Positions 15,140-22,612 of a stretch of 31,948 nucleotides of DNA are shown here, piece after piece. The stretch covers positions 1-31,948 of the forward strand of contig NZ_CALCDX010000072.1 in assembly GCF_937900395.1 (NCBI RefSeq), given 5' to 3'. The position numbers and the translations under genes were made by a program. A model generated the notes under the pieces. It worked only from the letters and a program-made list of their open reading frames with translations, was not told the origin of the DNA and ran no database searches. Every line of letters starts with the position of its first letter. Position 1 is the stretch's first letter. The DNA is from an uncultured Caulobacter sp. (lineage in GTDB: Bacteria > Pseudomonadota > Alphaproteobacteria > Caulobacterales > Caulobacteraceae).

Positions 15140-16309
15140 ATGCGGGTTGTGGATGTCGCCGAGTTCTATTCGCCCACCGGCGGGGGCGTGCGGACCTATA
15201 TCGACCGCAAGTTCGAAGCGGCCGCGCAGCTGGGCCATGAGCTGTTCGTCATCGCGCCGGGACCGCGCGACCATTTCGAACCCCGCCTCGCGGGCGGGGT
15301 GATCCAGGTCCGCGCGCCGCGCCTGCCCTTCGACGCCAACTACCATGTCTTCTGGGACGCAGCGCCCGTCCATCGCCAGCTGGAGACCCTGGAGCCGGAT
15401 CTGGTCGAGGCCTCCTCGCCGTGGCGAGGCGCGGGCATCGTCGCCGCGTGGACCGGGCGAGCGCCGCGCGCGATGTTCATGCACGCCGATCCCGTGGCGT
15501 CCTATCCGCAGCGATGGCTGGCGCCGATCGCCAGTCCCCAGCAGATCGACCAGCTTTTCGGCTGGTTCTGGAGCTATCTCCGTAAACTGACGGGGCGCTT
15601 CAGTTCGGTCGTGACCGGCGGCGGATGGCTGGCCGACCGCCTGACGGGACAAGGCGTCGGCGCCGTGGCCAGCGTGCCCCTGGGCATTGACGGCGGGGCC
15701 TTCTCGCCGGCGATGCGCGACGAAGAGCTCAGGGCAAGGCTCCTGGCCGCCTGCGCCTGCCCGCCGGACGCCAAGCTGGTCCTGGGCGTGGGCCGCTTTC
15801 ATCCCGAAAAGCGTTGGCCGATGGTGATCGAGGCGGCGATGCGCGCCCGCGCCGAAGGCCATCCGCTGGGCCTGGTCCTGATCGGCGACGGCATCGACCG
15901 CAAGCGGGTGGCGCGGGCGGCCGCGGGCCATCCGCACGTCCAGATCCTGTCGCCGATCCACGATCGCGCCCTGCTGGCCGCGCACCTGGCCAGCGCCGAC
16001 GCCCTCGTGCACGGCTGCGAGTCCGAGACCTTCGGCCTGATCCCCGCCGAGGCCATGGCCAGCGGCGTGCCGGTGGTCGGTCCCGATCGCGGCGGTTTCG
16101 CCCATTTGGCCGAGCCGGCGACGTCCGAAGTCTATCGGTCTGGCGATACCGCCTCGGCCGCCGCGGCCATCCGGCGGCTGCTGGCCCGCGATCCGGCCGC
16201 CCTGAGGACCGCCGCGGTCGAAGCGGCCGGAAGGGTCAGGCGCGACAGCGATCACTTCGCCGAACTCTTCGACCATTACCAGGCGATCGCGGCGAGCGCC
16301 CGGGCATGA
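15140..16309 (+). CDS. GT4-family glycosyltransferase, first gene of plus-strand glycoconjugate operon
   Basis: A 389-aa GT-B glycosyltransferase. It starts with RVVDVAEFYSPTGGGVRTYI, the glycine-rich acceptor-side loop of GT4 enzymes, and carries VLGVGRFHPEKRW and the EX7E signature SETFGLIPAEAMASG with the downstream DRGG loop in the donor domain. No signal peptide or membrane helix is visible, so it should act at the cytoplasmic face of the inner membrane. GGGA lies about 8 bases before the ATG at 15140. Its stop overlaps the start of the next gene (ATGA at 16306-16309), which links it tightly to the flippase-like gene. Donor sugar and acceptor are unknown. Confidence 0.9.
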   Translation: MRVVDVAEFYSPTGGGVRTYIDRKFEAAAQLGHELFVIAPGPRDHFEPRLAGGVIQVRAPRLPFDANYHVFWDAAPVHRQLETLEPDLVEASSPWRGAGIVAAWTGRAPRAMFMHADPVASYPQRWLAPIASPQQIDQLFGWFWSYLRKLTGRFSSVVTGGGWLADRLTGQGVGAVASVPLGIDGGAFSPAMRDEELRARLLAACACPPDAKLVLGVGRFHPEKRWPMVIEAAMRARAEGHPLGLVLIGDGIDRKRVARAAAGHPHVQILSPIHDRALLAAHLASADALVHGCESETFGLIPAEAMASGVPVVGPDRGGFAHLAEPATSEVYRSGDTASAAAAIRRLLARDPAALRTAAVEAAGRVRRDSDHFAELFDHYQAIAASARA

Positions 16310-17265
16310 CACAGGCGATCGAGAACGTGATCGACGGAACGACGCCGCCGAAGGGGCCGAGCGGAAGGACATCGCGTCTGTGGCTTTGGGTCGGCGTGGC
16401 GCTGTCCATCGGCCTGGTGGCCGCCGTGATCCTGCAGCTGGGCGGCGCGACCTCCGAGATCCTGACGGCGATCCGCGAGCTCCCGCCGCTGGTCTGGCCG
16501 GCGCTCCTGCTGCTTTATCTGGTCCAGCCAGCCTTCGACTATCTGATCTTTCGGCGGCTCTGGGACCTGCCCCCCGCCGGCTTCAAGGCGCTGCTGCGCA
16601 AGAACGTCATCAACGAGGTCGTGCTCGGCTACAGCGGCGAGGCGTTCCTCTATGTCTGGGCGCGCCGAGCGGCCAGCGTCGTCGCGGCCCCGTTCGCGGC
16701 GATCAAGGACGCCAACATTGTCTCCGCCCTGCTGGGCAACCTGTTGACCCTGGTGTTGGCGGCGATCAGCCTCGCCGAACTGCGCAATCTCGACTTCGCC
16801 CAGCGCCTGGGGCCGGCCTTGTGGTCGGGCCTGATTCCGATGGCGATCTCGGTGGGCGTGCTGATCTTCGGGCGTCAGGTGTTCTCGCTGCGGCCGGGCG
16901 AGCTTGCCTATGTCGGGGCGGTCAATATCGCGCGCCTGGCGGCCTGGACGGCGCTGAACGTGCTCGTCTGGCGGATGGCGCTGCCGGAGGTTCCGACGGC
17001 TCAATGGATCGTTCTGCTGGCGATCCGCTGCCTGATCTCGCGCATCCCGCTGATCTCCAACAAGGACCTGGTGTTCGGGAACCTGGTGCTGCTTTTGCTG
17101 GGCGCGCACTCGTCCGTGGCGGTGCTGCTGGCGGCCTTGGCGTTCGTCAACCTGGTCATGCATCTGGCCGTCATTGTCGCCCTGAGCGCCATCGACCTCG
17201 CGCGCGGCCTATGGAGCGGCGCCCTCGTTCCAGGCGCCGCCGAGGCGGGCGGCGCTCATGAGTGA
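16306..17265 (+). CDS. multi-pass membrane protein, flippase-like (lysylphosphatidylglycerol synthase TM / UPF0104-like)
   Basis: A 319-aa integral membrane protein with about seven to eight hydrophobic segments. The region around ALLRKNVINEVVLGYSGEAFLYVW resembles the conserved core of flippase-like (UPF0104, LPG synthase transmembrane) proteins, a family thought to move lipids across the membrane; this match is from memory of the pattern and is moderate. Its ATG overlaps the preceding glycosyltransferase stop by 4 nt, and its end overlaps the next gene by 8 nt (17258-17265), so all three are made together. A likely job is to flip or hold the lipid-linked product of the neighbouring glycosyltransferases. 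Confidence 0.68.
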   Translation: MTQAIENVIDGTTPPKGPSGRTSRLWLWVGVALSIGLVAAVILQLGGATSEILTAIRELPPLVWPALLLLYLVQPAFDYLIFRRLWDLPPAGFKALLRKNVINEVVLGYSGEAFLYVWARRAASVVAAPFAAIKDANIVSALLGNLLTLVLAAISLAELRNLDFAQRLGPALWSGLIPMAISVGVLIFGRQVFSLRPGELAYVGAVNIARLAAWTALNVLVWRMALPEVPTAQWIVLLAIRCLISRIPLISNKDLVFGNLVLLLLGAHSSVAVLLAALAFVNLVMHLAVIVALSAIDLARGLWSGALVPGAAEAGGAHE

Positions 17266-18142
17266 CTGGCGCGTGAGGATCCCCGGGCGGGACATCTGGC
17301 GGGTGGGGCTAGTCGAAGCGCCGATCGCCGACATCGCCCGCCGCGGCTTTCCCGCCGATGCGCCGGTCCACTGGCTGGACGAGGAGGGTCGCCTGAAGTT
17401 CCTGGCCGATCCGTTCGGCGTCTGGCGCGACGGTCGGCTGCATCTATTCGTCGAGGCCTACGACTACCGGACCCGCCACGGCGTGATCGAGACGATCGAG
17501 CTTGGCGAGGACTTCACGCCCATCCGGCGCGCCGTCGTGCTCAGAGAGCCCTGGCATCTCTCCTATCCGCAGGTGTTCGCGGCTGACGGCGAGATCTGGA
17601 TGCTGCCCGAGGCCTACCGCTCGGGCGCGCTGACCCTCTATCGCGCGGCGGCGTTCCCCGACGCCTGGGAGCCAGCGGCGCGATTGGAGCTCGATACGCC
17701 GGCGATCGACGCCACGCCGTTCCAGCACGACGGCCTCTGGTGGCTGGCCTATTCGCCGACCGGTCCGCAGCGCTGGAAGCAGGGCCGGCTGCACCTCGCC
17801 TTCGCCGAGCGCCTGACCGGACCCTGGCGGACGCACCCGGGCAATCCGGTTCGCGACACCCTGGCCTCCAGTCGCCCAGGCGGAACCGTGTGGGTCGAGG
17901 ACGGACTTCCCCGCCTGCCGGTCCAGGACTGTACGCGCACCTATGGTGGATCGATCCGCATACTGAATATATCGAGACTCACCCCCGAGCGGTTCGAGGC
18001 CGAGGCGTCCGCGCCGCTCGGATCGCCGCCCGGAGCCGGGCGCTATGCGCATGGCCTCCACACCCTGTCGGCCTGTGGTCCCGTGACCCTGTTCGACGTC
18101 AAGCGGATCGACCGCTCGCTATGGGGGGCGCGAGGCGATTGA
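17258..18142 (+). CDS. beta-propeller protein related to glucosamine inositolphosphorylceramide transferase N-domain
   Basis: A 294-aa protein with the five-bladed, GH43-like propeller pattern seen in the N-terminal domain of glucosamine inositolphosphorylceramide transferase 1 and in bacterial stand-alone relatives. Visible marks in order: ADPFGVWRDG at 50-59, LFVEAYDY at 63-70, the HLSYPQVFAADGEIWMLPEA segment at 100-119, IDATPFQHDG at 150-159, GPWRTHPGNPV at 188-198, SSRPGG at 204-209 and VQDCTRTYGG at 222-231. Acidic residues D51, E118 and D151 sit where propeller hydrolases keep their catalytic acids. No signal peptide is seen. In bacteria such genes sit with glycosyltransferases of glycolipid or polysaccharide pathways; the reaction of this one is not known. 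Confidence 0.8.
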   Translation: MSDWRVRIPGRDIWRVGLVEAPIADIARRGFPADAPVHWLDEEGRLKFLADPFGVWRDGRLHLFVEAYDYRTRHGVIETIELGEDFTPIRRAVVLREPWHLSYPQVFAADGEIWMLPEAYRSGALTLYRAAAFPDAWEPAARLELDTPAIDATPFQHDGLWWLAYSPTGPQRWKQGRLHLAFAERLTGPWRTHPGNPVRDTLASSRPGGTVWVEDGLPRLPVQDCTRTYGGSIRILNISRLTPERFEAEASAPLGSPPGAGRYAHGLHTLSACGPVTLFDVKRIDRSLWGARGD

Positions 18143-19347
18143 GGCCCTTCGAGACCACGCCGTCCAACCCGCGCGTCCTGACGTTCCTGCACAGCTTCGA
18201 GCCGGGCGGCGTCGAGCGCATCGCCCTTCGCCTGCTGCGGCGGTGGCGCGAGCTGGGCGTCGATGCGCCGCTGTTCCTGGGCCGCACCGACGGGGCGATG
18301 CGCGACGTCGGCGCGGATCTGGACGTCATCACGCCGCCGCGCCGCGGCCCGCTGGTCGCCCGGATGGAGACGCTCTGGATGATCTGGACGCTGCCGCGCG
18401 TCGTGCGGCGACTGCGGCCAGACGTCCTGTTCTGCGCCGGCAACACCTATGCGATCGTAGCCTTGGCGTTGAAGGCGCTGCTGGGTCGCGACTGCCCGCC
18501 CGTCCTGCTCAAGGTCAGCAACGACCTCGATCGGCGCGACCAGCCCGGGTGGTTCCGCTTCTTCTACCGCCTGTGGCTCAAGGCGCAGGGGCGCTACATC
18601 GACCACTTCGTCGGCCTCGAGACGCCGATGGCCGACGAGATTCGCCTGGCGCTCGGCGTGAGTGCGGACCGCGTCACCATCATTCCCGACCCGGCCTTGT
18701 CAGCATCCTTGATCGAGCGGCTTCGCGCCCAGCCCCGTGGCCCCGGCGCCGGATCGGGTCGGCGTTTCGTCAGCGTGGCCCGCCTGACGCCCCAGAAGAA
18801 CATGGCCCTGATGCTGCGCGGCTTCTCGCGCGGCGCCCAGGAGGGCGACACGTTGACGGTGATCGGCGACGGGCCCGAACGCGCGAAGCTGGAGAGCCTC
18901 GCCAAGCACCTCGGGCTTGAGCGCCGGGTGATCTTCAAGGGCTATGTCGCCGAGCCGGCCGCCCAGCTGCCGTCGTTCGACGTCCTGCTGCTGTCCTCGA
19001 ACTATGAAGGCGTGCCGGCGGTCATCCTCGAGGCCCTCGCGGCGGGCCTGCCGATCATCGCCACCGACTGCAGCCGCAGCATGGCGACCTTGCTGGACCA
19101 CGGCGCGCTGGGCGTCCTTGTTCCGACAGGCGACGAGAGCGCGTTCGCCGCGGCGATCGCGGCGGCGCGGCCGGGATCGCAAGATCCGCGGCGAAGCCTC
19201 GACCAGGCGCGGCGCTTTACGCTGGAGGAGGCCGCCGAGACCTATCTCGCGACGCTGTCCCGGCTCGGCCCGAAGGCGGCCATGAACACGCCGACGGCGG
19301 CCTCGACTTCCGCGGCGACCTCCTCGGCGGAGGGCTCGCCGACATAG
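18121..19347 (+). CDS. GT4-family glycosyltransferase with C-terminal tail overlapping tetR
   Basis: About 408 aa. GT-B glycosyltransferase: VLTFLHSFEPGGVERIALRLLRRW is the acceptor-side start, RFVSVARLTPQKNMALML the domain linker, and NYEGVPAVILEALAAGLPII the EX7E donor site. The ATG at 18121 is used; a TTG at 18139 would form a TTGA overlap with the preceding stop and is an equally fair choice. The catalytic domain ends near AETYLATLSRL, and the frame then runs about 28 more low-complexity residues (Ser, Thr, Ala rich) through the antisense of the tetR gene until the stop at 19347, so this tail probably arose by loss of an earlier stop. Last gene of the glycoconjugate operon. Confidence 0.87.
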   Translation: MGGARRLRPFETTPSNPRVLTFLHSFEPGGVERIALRLLRRWRELGVDAPLFLGRTDGAMRDVGADLDVITPPRRGPLVARMETLWMIWTLPRVVRRLRPDVLFCAGNTYAIVALALKALLGRDCPPVLLKVSNDLDRRDQPGWFRFFYRLWLKAQGRYIDHFVGLETPMADEIRLALGVSADRVTIIPDPALSASLIERLRAQPRGPGAGSGRRFVSVARLTPQKNMALMLRGFSRGAQEGDTLTVIGDGPERAKLESLAKHLGLERRVIFKGYVAEPAAQLPSFDVLLLSSNYEGVPAVILEALAAGLPIIATDCSRSMATLLDHGALGVLVPTGDESAFAAAIAAARPGSQDPRRSLDQARRFTLEEAAETYLATLSRLGPKAAMNTPTAASTSAATSSAEGSPT

Positions 19348-19883
19348 TTGACCAGCCGCGCCTTGAGCATCCGGTTCTGGCACAGGCCGATGAAGTGGTG
19401 GGCCGCGACCATGGGGTCATCGACCACGATCCTCCCCTCCAGCTTCATGCGCGCCAGGAAGCCGCCCAGCAGCCGGGCCCCGCGCAGCGGCCCGGCCTCG
19501 TAGAAGGTCCGCCCTAGGTCCGGCGAACGCTCCGACGCCGCCGCGATCAGACGAAAATGGCGCATGTTGCGCTCGGCCATGACGTTGGTCAGGTAGCGAC
19601 GGCCCAGGCGCGTCAGCGCCGCGCGCACGTCGTCGACCTCGTCGTCCAGCAGCTGGAACATCTCCGCGCCCTGCCAGCCGCAATAGCGCTCGATATGGGC
19701 CTGGAAGATCTCTTCCTTGCTCTTGAAGTAGTTGTAGAGGGTGCTCTTCGAGCCGCCGACCCTCGCAGCGATGGTCGACATCGAAGCCGCGTCGAAGCCT
19801 TCGTTCAAGAAAACCTCGGCGGCGACGTCGAGGATAGCCTCGCGCCGAGCATCCCGATCTGGGCGGTTTTTTACATCGAGCAT
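19242..19883 (-). CDS. TetR-family repressor of the divergent efflux operon
   Basis: A 213-aa regulator. The N-terminal helix-turn-helix is complete: REAILDVAAEVFLNEGFDAASMSTIAARVGGSKSTLYNYFKSKEEIF in two halves around residues 14-60, where SKSTLYNYF is the recognition helix. The C-terminal helical domain is the usual ligand-binding and dimer part. It lies 109 bases from, and divergent to, a three-gene efflux operon, and the gap holds two copies of one 10-bp palindrome, so it very probably represses the pumps and itself and is released by a pump substrate. Its 3' end overlaps the convergent glycosyltransferase gene by 106 bases. Confidence 0.93.
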   Translation of the reverse strand: MLDVKNRPDRDARREAILDVAAEVFLNEGFDAASMSTIAARVGGSKSTLYNYFKSKEEIFQAHIERYCGWQGAEMFQLLDDEVDDVRAALTRLGRRYLTNVMAERNMRHFRLIAAASERSPDLGRTFYEAGPLRGARLLGGFLARMKLEGRIVVDDPMVAAHHFIGLCQNRMLKARLVNYVGEPSAEEVAAEVEAAVGVFMAAFGPSRDSVAR

Positions 19884-19902
19884 CGTATTTGTTCCAAACC
19901 GT

Positions 19903-19912
19903 ACCGTACGGT
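19903..19912. promoter_or_regulatory. TetR operator O1 (ACCGTACGGT)
   Basis: Perfect 10-bp palindrome 19 bases upstream of the tetR start, preceded by one more direct half site ACCGT at 19898-19902. An identical copy lies 62 bases away. TTGACT at 19917-19922 beside it may be the -35 of the efflux promoter, with GCCTACTT at 19937-19944 as a weak -10. Confidence 0.75.
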
Positions 19913-19964
19913 CGCCTTGACTACGGGGGAAGGCAAGCCTACTTCCACGCCATCATATGACTAT

Positions 19965-19974
19965 ACCGTACGGT
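19965..19974. promoter_or_regulatory. TetR operator O2 (ACCGTACGGT)
   Basis: Second perfect copy of the palindrome, 18 bases before the efflux lipoprotein start codon, in what should be the early transcribed leader. Two identical sites in a divergent tetR-pump gap is the standard layout for repression of both genes. Confidence 0.75.
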
Positions 19975-19992
19975 CACATCAAGGCCTTCTCC

Positions 19993-21432
19993 ATGCCGAC
20001 CTTACCAATCACCGCCCTTCGCCGTAGCGGAGCCTATCTGGGGGCGGCCAGCGCCCTGGTCCTCGCGGCCTGCGCCAGCTTGCCGCCTGCCCAGGCCGCG
20101 CGGGTCGCCGCGGCGCCGGAGACCTACGCCGCCGCCCAGAGCCTCGCCGCCCCGTCGGCCGACTGGCCCGCCGACGCCTGGTGGACCGGCTATGGCGACG
20201 CTCAGCTGAACGCCCTGGAGGACGAGGCGCTCAAGGGCTCGCCCACCCTCGCCGTCGCCGAAGCGCGCCTGCGCCGCGCCCAGGCCCTGGTCGCTCAGGC
20301 CAAGTCGGCCGACCTGCCGCGCGTCGGCCTCGGGGCCGAAGTCGCCGAAAGCAAGCAGAGCTACAACAACGGCATCCCACCGGCCTTCGTGCCGCACGGC
20401 TACAATGACGTCGGCCGCATCGCCCTCGACGTCTCGTGGGAGCTGGACTTCTGGGGCAAGAACCGCGCGGCGGTCGCGGCCGCCACGTCGGAGGCCAAGG
20501 CCGCCCAGGCCGACGCCGCCCAGGCGCGCCTGACCCTGTCGACCGCGGTCGCCTCGACCTATGCCGAGCTCTCGCGGCTGTACGCCCAGCGCGACGTCGC
20601 CGAACAGGCCGTCCGCCTACGCGAAGAGACCGCCAAGCTCGTCTCCCGGCGCGTCGCCAACGGCCTCGACACCCGGGCGGAAAGCGAGCAGGCCGCGGCC
20701 GGGCCGCCGGCCTCGCGCGCCGAGCTTTCCGCCCTCGACGAGCAGATCGTCCTGACCCGCAACGCCCTGGCCGCCCTGCTCGGCGCCGGTCCCGACCGGG
20801 GCCTCGCCATCACCCGCCCGGCCGCCGCGACCATCAAGCCGTTCGGCCTGCCCCAGAACCTGCCGGCCAACCTGATCGGCCGCCGCCCCGACGTGGTCGC
20901 CGCCCGTTGGAGGGCCGAGGCCGCCACCGCCCGCACCCGCCAGGCCAAGGCCGCCTTCTATCCGGATATCAATCTGGCCGGCTTCGTCGGCGTCCAGTCT
21001 CTCTACCTCGACAAGCTGTTCGACAGCGGTTCGGACATCGGCCAGGTCGGTCCCGCCCTGCGGTTGCCGATCTTCCAGGGCGGCGCCCTGCGCGCCGGCC
21101 TGCGCGGCGCGCAGGCCGACCGCGACGCGGCCGTGGCCAGCTATGACGCGGCCCTGACCCAAGCCCTGCGCGAGGTCGCCGACGTCACCGCCAGCGAGAA
21201 GGCCCTGACCTCGCGCCTGGCCGACGCGCGCGCGGCCCTGACCGCCAACGAGAACGCCTATCGCATCGCCCGCCTGCGCTACGAGGGCCAGCTGTCGACC
21301 TACCAGTCGGTGCTGCTGGCCGAGCAGTCGGTTCTGGCCCAGCGCCGGACCGTCGCCGACCTCGAAAGCCGCGCCTTCGCCCTCGACATCGCTCTGATCC
21401 GCGCCCTCGGCGGCGGCTTCACCGGCGCCTGA
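19993..21432 (+). CDS. outer-membrane efflux lipoprotein (NodT/OprM type)
   Basis: A 479-aa TolC-like outer-membrane channel. It has a lipoprotein signal with lipobox VLAAC ending at C27, then the WWTGYGDAQLNALEDEAL motif near the start of the mature protein and two long coiled-coil repeats, each containing a beta-hairpin region (DVSWELDFWGKNRAAVAAAT; PALRLPIFQGGALRAGL). The ATG at 19993 was chosen because AAGG is 8 bases upstream and it places the operator O2 outside the coding region; an ATG at 19957 would add 12 residues. It is the first gene of an operon with an HlyD/EmrA adaptor and a 14-helix MFS pump and should provide their exit channel. Confidence 0.93.
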   Translation: MPTLPITALRRSGAYLGAASALVLAACASLPPAQAARVAAAPETYAAAQSLAAPSADWPADAWWTGYGDAQLNALEDEALKGSPTLAVAEARLRRAQALVAQAKSADLPRVGLGAEVAESKQSYNNGIPPAFVPHGYNDVGRIALDVSWELDFWGKNRAAVAAATSEAKAAQADAAQARLTLSTAVASTYAELSRLYAQRDVAEQAVRLREETAKLVSRRVANGLDTRAESEQAAAGPPASRAELSALDEQIVLTRNALAALLGAGPDRGLAITRPAAATIKPFGLPQNLPANLIGRRPDVVAARWRAEAATARTRQAKAAFYPDINLAGFVGVQSLYLDKLFDSGSDIGQVGPALRLPIFQGGALRAGLRGAQADRDAAVASYDAALTQALREVADVTASEKALTSRLADARAALTANENAYRIARLRYEGQLSTYQSVLLAEQSVLAQRRTVADLESRAFALDIALIRALGGGFTGA

Positions 21433-21459
21433 CCCCTATCGCTTCTTAGGACTCCCCCC

Positions 21460-22590
21460 ATGTCCGACTCCGCTCCGCAAGCCGCCCCGCAAGCCAAGGC
21501 CAATGGCCAGCGCCGCCGCCAATTGACCCTTCTCGCCGGTGTGGTCGCCGTCGGCCTGGTCGGCTATGGCGCCTGGTGGCTGGCCTTCGACAGCCACTTC
21601 GTCGAGACCGACGACGCCTATGTCGGGGCCGAGACCGCCCAGGTGACGGCGCTGTCGCCCGGTCCGGTGGCGAAGATCTTCGTCGTCGAGACCCAGGCCG
21701 TGAAGAAAGGCGACCCGCTGGTCGTCATCGACGACGCCGACGCCCGCATCGCCGTCGCCCAGGCCGAAGCCGCGCTCGGCCAGGCCGAACGCAAGGTGAA
21801 GGGCTACTTCGCCAACGATACGGCCCTGGGCGGCCAGTTCGAGGCGCGCCAGGCCGACGTCGCCCGCGCCGACGCTCAGATCACCGCCGCCAAGGCCGAC
21901 GTCGAGCGGGCCCGCATCGACTTCTCGCGCCGCCAGGCCCTGGTGGGCGAAGGCGCCGTCTCCGGCGACGAGCTGACCGCGGCCCAGAACCGCCTCGCCA
22001 ACGCCCAGGCCGCGCTGAACGCCGCCCAGGCCGCCCGCGCCCAGGCCCTGGCCAGCCGCGACGCGGCGCTGGGCTCGCGCGAAGCCAACACCGTGCTGAT
22101 CTCCGGCGCCTCGGTCGGCGAGAACCCCGAGGTCAAGGCCGCCCGCGCCCGCCTCGACGCCGCGCGCCTGACCCTCGCCCGCACGGTCGTGCGCGCCCCA
22201 ACCGACGGCGTCGTCGCCCGCAAGTCGGTGCAGGTCGGCCAGCAGGTCGCCATCGGCGCGCCGCTGATGGCGGTCGTGCCCACGCACGAGGCCTATGTCG
22301 ACGCCAACTTCAAGGAAGTGCAGCTGGACAAGGTCGTCCCCGGCCAGCCTGTGGTGCTGACCTCGGACCTCTACGGCGGCGGCGTTAAGTTCCACGGCAA
22401 GGTTCGCGGCCTGGCCGGCGGCACCGGCTCGGCCTTCTCGCTGATCCCGGCCCAGAACGCCTCGGGCAACTGGATCAAGGTCGTCCAGCGCGTCCCGGTG
22501 CGGATCACCCTGGACCCCGCCGAACTCGCCAAGCATCCGCTCCGCGTCGGCCTATCGATGAAGGCCAAGATCGACGTCGCCAAGCAGTAG
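21460..22590 (+). CDS. EmrA/HlyD-type membrane fusion protein
   Basis: A 376-aa periplasmic adaptor. One N-terminal transmembrane helix (about residues 22-42) follows a basic segment (QRRRQ). Then come a lipoyl half (ETDDAYVGAETAQVTALSPGPV), a long alpha hairpin (about 90-205) and the second lipoyl and beta-barrel half (VVRAPTDGVVARKSVQVGQQV; YVDANFKEVQLDKV), which is the EmrA pattern. AGGA lies 8 bases before the ATG. It joins the MFS pump in the inner membrane to the outer-membrane lipoprotein encoded 27 bases upstream. It is named emrA-like; the drug exported cannot be read from sequence. Confidence 0.94.
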   Translation: MSDSAPQAAPQAKANGQRRRQLTLLAGVVAVGLVGYGAWWLAFDSHFVETDDAYVGAETAQVTALSPGPVAKIFVVETQAVKKGDPLVVIDDADARIAVAQAEAALGQAERKVKGYFANDTALGGQFEARQADVARADAQITAAKADVERARIDFSRRQALVGEGAVSGDELTAAQNRLANAQAALNAAQAARAQALASRDAALGSREANTVLISGASVGENPEVKAARARLDAARLTLARTVVRAPTDGVVARKSVQVGQQVAIGAPLMAVVPTHEAYVDANFKEVQLDKVVPGQPVVLTSDLYGGGVKFHGKVRGLAGGTGSAFSLIPAQNASGNWIKVVQRVPVRITLDPAELAKHPLRVGLSMKAKIDVAKQ

Positions 22591-22612
22591 ATCCGTTCAA
22601 GGAGCCGCCGGC

